Assembly (NCBI GenBank): GCA_021151665.1
Contig: JAGKWW010000021.1
Coordinates: 1-45,770 of the forward strand
From: Flavobacteriaceae bacterium
GTDB lineage: Bacteria; Bacteroidota; Bacteroidia; Flavobacteriales; Flavobacteriaceae
Direction: 5' to 3'
DNA length: 45,770 nt
Shown here: piece after piece, positions 43,147 through 45,770 of the stretch
Numbering within the stretch: position 1 is the first letter of the stretch
Layout of the letters: each line of letters starts with the position of its first letter
The notes under the pieces: generated by a model
What the model was told of the DNA's origin: nothing
What the model saw: the letters and a program-made list of their open reading frames with translations, nothing else
The model's database searches: none
Made by a program: the position numbers and the translations under genes

Positions 43147-44526
43147 TTATTGGTTTGTTAGTGTTTTCAATTCGCCTCTTGCTTTGATGAGCTGTACCTC
43201 CGCCAGTTTAAAGTCAAGCTGTGCTGAGGTGTAATTGTTCTGCGCTTCTATATAAGAATTCTCGGCATCCAGGAGGTCGGTTAGCGTGGCCAACCCGTTC
43301 TGGTAGTTATTCTGCGTGTTATTGAGTACTTCCTGAGCCAGTCGCGCATTTTCCTTTTGGGAGCTGATGGTTGCCAGGCTGTTGGTTATCTGCGTACGCG
43401 CATTTTGGTAGGCCATGTCCAGCGCCAGTTTGGTATCTTCAATATCGGCCTCAATTTCTTTCAGGTCGATAGTTGCCTGGCGCACACGGGCGCGGGTACC
43501 AAAGCCATTAAATATAGGTATGTGCAGGTTAAGGCCGAGCGACGAGAAGTCGGTCCAGTATACTTTGTCAGACGGTTTGGCAAACCATGGCAGTTTAGGC
43601 CCCTGCCCGATATAGTTATAGCCGGCCGACAGAGAGAGGGTAGGGTAGTACGCTGCCATTACCGCTTTCCTGTTTAAGGTAAGGAGCTGCTCCTGTTTTT
43701 TCAGAAGCTGGTATTGCGTAAGCTGCGTCACATCGCGGGTTTCTTCCATTGCTATCGGGCTTACCTCGAATTTTTGTTCCGGCAACGTAATAGGTGTTTC
43801 TATCGGCATGCCGATGTAAAACTTGAGGGCATTTTCCTGAAGCGCCACAGCATTTCGCAACTGCGTGCGCTGCGTACTTATATTAGCCAGGTTTACGTTC
43901 ATACGGTCCAGGTCTATCTTGCGCGCCAGTCCGTTGTCATACTGCCCCTGGATGATATTGCGCACCTTTTCTGTATTGGCATAGGTAGCCTCTATTACCG
44001 TAAGCTGCTGGCGCTGCACATACACCTGGTAGTAAGCGTTCGCTACCCGCTCGATCACGTTTTCTTCTGTTAGCTGTCCGTTGATCTGGTAAAACTCACG
44101 GGTTGTTTTTGCCGCTTTCAGGCCCGTAAATACGGACTGGTCAAAAATATTCTGCGTAAGGTTTACACCCGCGGTAGAATTCCATTTCTGCCCAAAGGCT
44201 ACAAGCGATACGCCTGCATCAGCCGGTGCGCCGGGCAGCGCAGAGGCATCAAATGCTGTAAGCTGGATAATTGGGTTGTACGTAAGCCCGCCGTTGGCCG
44301 TAATAGTAGGCAATGCCCTTGCACGTACTTCCTGTATCTGGTAATTGCTGTTCTCTATGGCAAGTTTTGCCTTTTTGGCGTCCGACTTGTTTTGCAGCGC
44401 GTAATTAATGGCGTCTTTCAGGGAAAGTTCCTGCGCCGGAACCTGCGCCCTTAAAGCGAAAGAAGCCAGAAGCGCGACCGCAATGCCAAGCTTTTTTGCC
44501 GGTGTGGTGATCTGCTGTATTCTCAT
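43147..44526 (-). CDS. TolC family outer-membrane efflux protein
   Basis: The 459-residue protein has a signal peptide ending in ALRAQ. Two OEP repeats (about 35-235 and 255-455) follow, each with long amphipathic helices such as EENVIERVANAYYQVYVQRQQLTVIEATYANTEKV and DLKEIEADIEDTKLALDMAYQNARTQI, and strand segments such as STAGVNLTQNIFDQSVF. It forms the outer-membrane channel of the pump. A GTG start at 44535 would add three residues (MTH); the ATG at 44526 is preferred. It lies 30 bases after the tetR gene with no room for a promoter. Confidence 0.92.
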   Translation of the reverse strand: MRIQQITTPAKKLGIAVALLASFALRAQVPAQELSLKDAINYALQNKSDAKKAKLAIENSNYQIQEVRARALPTITANGGLTYNPIIQLTAFDASALPGAPADAGVSLVAFGQKWNSTAGVNLTQNIFDQSVFTGLKAAKTTREFYQINGQLTEENVIERVANAYYQVYVQRQQLTVIEATYANTEKVRNIIQGQYDNGLARKIDLDRMNVNLANISTQRTQLRNAVALQENALKFYIGMPIETPITLPEQKFEVSPIAMEETRDVTQLTQYQLLKKQEQLLTLNRKAVMAAYYPTLSLSAGYNYIGQGPKLPWFAKPSDKVYWTDFSSLGLNLHIPIFNGFGTRARVRQATIDLKEIEADIEDTKLALDMAYQNARTQITNSLATISSQKENARLAQEVLNNTQNNYQNGLATLTDLLDAENSYIEAQNNYTSAQLDFKLAEVQLIKARGELKTLTNQ

Positions 44527-44556
44527 GTGTGTCACTGTTGTTAATTGATTGATGGT

Positions 44557-45153
44557 TTATCTGATAAAAAGTGTTTTCATAATTACGTCGCGCCGCTCTT
44601 CCAGAAGGATATCATATTCGGCAGGCGTGATGCCCATGGTTTCCTGAAATAAAGGGCGCATAGATACAGGGAAAGACATCATCGAAATGAAGTTCAGCGC
44701 AAATTGCTGCGGCTTCATGGGGTGGATGTTGCCCTTATCCATTTCCTCCTGTATCTCTCTGTAAAAATCCTGAAGAAGGTCTTTCATGTTTTCATGGTCT
44801 TTGATGATGCAGCCCTGGTTTACCTGCGTTACCATGTAAATTTCGAGGTAAGGGTATTTCCGGGCCTGCTCAAAGAACACATCGAGATGCTTCGCGATTT
44901 TTTCCTTAAAAGGCAGGTCGCTGTAAAATATCTGCTCCATGAGGTCGTGCTCCTGCTTGTGTGCTTCATCAAAAACCTGCTCAAAAAGTTTGTCCCGCGA
45001 GCGGAAGTAGTAGTTAATCAGCGTACGGTTTACGCCTGCGGCATCGGCTATCTCCTGGGTGGTCGCGTTAAAACGTCCCTCTGCAAAGAAGATGTTCATC
45101 GCGGTTTCCTTGATTAGCTTTTCGGTATCGGTATCGGAAATTCTTGCTGACAT
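44557..45153 (-). CDS. TetR/AcrR family regulator of the RND efflux operon
   Basis: The 198-residue protein has an N-terminal helix-turn-helix (about 12-58) with MNIFFAEGRFNATTQEIADAAGVNRTLINYYFRSRDKLFEQVF, then an all-helical ligand and dimer domain. The recognition helix region NRTLINYYF is typical of TetR proteins. It lies first in the tetR-tolC-adaptor-pump order and has a promoter overlapped by a perfect inverted repeat, so it probably represses its own operon. The ligand may be a pump substrate; it cannot be named from sequence. Confidence 0.92.
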   Translation of the reverse strand: MSARISDTDTEKLIKETAMNIFFAEGRFNATTQEIADAAGVNRTLINYYFRSRDKLFEQVFDEAHKQEHDLMEQIFYSDLPFKEKIAKHLDVFFEQARKYPYLEIYMVTQVNQGCIIKDHENMKDLLQDFYREIQEEMDKGNIHPMKPQQFALNFISMMSFPVSMRPLFQETMGITPAEYDILLEERRDVIMKTLFIR

Positions 45154-45172
45154 TTTTGTTTGACTAAAGTGT

Positions 45173-45220
45173 TTGACATTTTTGTCAATGCAAATTTATG
45201 ACGTTTTCAAATACGACAAA
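45173..45220 (-). promoter_or_regulatory. Promoter and putative TetR operator of the RND efflux operon
   Basis: On the minus strand TTTG (45220-45217) is 18 bases from TAAATTTG (45198-45191), both exact matches. TTGACA-TTTT-TGTCAA (45173-45188) is a perfect inverted repeat covering the predicted start near 45184. CATTTTTGT also repeats at 45151-45159 and 45177-45185, the first over the start codon. Confidence 0.7.
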
Positions 45221-45222
45221 TG

Positions 45223-45770
45223 TTAAAATTTAATTAAATTCATTACATCGTTTTCGAGGATATCCCGCAACACTAATAATCCTGCCGGCGTAACGATGCC
45301 CCTGAAATGGTATTCCAGGAATTTGAGTGTCAGTTCCTCGGGACGAAATTTCGAGGACGGAAAAATATCCATGTCTTTAATGCCAGACAACCCGGTAAAG
45401 TATATCCGCGAGATGAACTCAATATCGATGTCTTTTCTGTAAAATCCTTGTGCAACACCCCGTTCCAGGTTCTGGATCATTCCCTTATGCATCTTCTCGA
45501 ACTGGCGCTGGCGAAGTGCCGTGTGAAGATCGGGGAAGAACTTTTGCAGTTGGTAAAATGGCGAGGCGTTTTCGTTGTTAAGGTTTTGAATGAGGAATTT
45601 TCTAACCGTAAAAATTTCTTCTACGGGGTTTTTGCCCGATGAGAGGATTGCGTCGATGCCTGTAGATATCTTTTCAAATAATTCAAACGTAACGGCCTCA
45701 ACCAACTCCGTTTTGTTTGCAAAATGCTGGTAAATGGTTTTTTTGGATATGCCCAGGGCCGCAGCAATAT
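45223..45770 (-). CDS. Second TetR family regulator, N-terminus cut by the window edge
   Basis: The frame runs off the right edge. The visible 182 or so codons start inside the helix-turn-helix, with AAALGISKKTIYQHFANKTELVEAV, and continue through an all-helical ligand domain to the stop at 45223. An internal start near 45705 would remove the DNA-binding part and is rejected. The remaining domain (GMIQNLERGVAQGFYRKDIDIEFISRIYF) is typical of TetR proteins. Only 69 bases separate it from the other tetR gene, and these carry the operon promoter, so it may be a separate regulator of the same pump or of an upstream gene. Confidence 0.88.
   Translation of the reverse strand, partial: IAAALGISKKTIYQHFANKTELVEAVTFELFEKISTGIDAILSSGKNPVEEIFTVRKFLIQNLNNENASPFYQLQKFFPDLHTALRQRQFEKMHKGMIQNLERGVAQGFYRKDIDIEFISRIYFTGLSGIKDMDIFPSSKFRPEELTLKFLEYHFRGIVTPAGLLVLRDILENDVMNLIKF

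Overview
The window is a chromosomal segment from a member of the Bacteroidota, almost certainly a Flavobacteriaceae bacterium. The evidence is type IX secretion (T9SS) cargo with C-terminal sorting domains, a PorP/SprF and PorE-like pair, a 14-gene nuo operon with the short flavobacterial NuoG, a TonB receptor with an N-terminal carboxypeptidase-regulatory-like domain, and repeated matches to the Bacteroidota promoter form TTG-N(17-23)-TAnnTTTG. Base composition looks moderate rather than strongly AT-rich (not counted), so this is not a typical very low-GC Flavobacterium. No rRNA, tRNA, CRISPR array, insertion sequence or phage gene was seen. The content is mostly core, with a few accessory secreted proteins.

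Layout. 1-2060: tail of a PorP/SprF-like outer-membrane protein and a PorE-like TPR/propeller/OmpA protein. 2083-3513: JmjC/cupin-like oxygenase and RecX. 3753-12450: two large T9SS-secreted paralogues, one beta-helical and one built of PA14-like and Ig-like modules, sharing a long C-terminal region and a conserved 3' UTR hairpin. 12469-15989 (minus): three-gene acyl-CoA (propionyl-CoA type) carboxylase operon. 16183-17396 (minus): MFS transporter. 17422-30504 (minus): nuoA to nuoN, respiratory complex I. 30698-33598 (minus): cold-shock protein, small outer-membrane barrel, AspRS. 33697-34104 (plus): secreted MORN-repeat protein. 34126-38776 (minus): iron or metal acquisition operon (TonB receptor, DUF4198 protein, PepSY membrane protein) behind a promoter packed with a Fur-like palindrome. 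38808-45220 (minus): TetR regulator, TolC, membrane-fusion protein and RND pump, apparently one autoregulated operon. 45223-45770: a second TetR regulator, cut by the window edge.

The most informative new observations are regulatory. Four copies of a motif centred on AGAATnATTCT surround the TonB receptor promoter, one of them between its -33 and -7 boxes. A perfect TTGACA-TTTT-TGTCAA inverted repeat sits over the predicted start site of the tetR-RND operon. The two T9SS cargo genes share a 3' UTR hairpin whose stem is preserved although its inner bases differ. The protein-level points of interest are a NuoG without the molybdopterin domain and with an incomplete N7 cysteine set, and a DUF4198 protein whose predicted mature N-terminus is histidine. 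I found no clear previously undescribed multi-gene system; the secreted paralogue pair and the DUF4198-PepSY-TonB operon are the best candidates for new biology.
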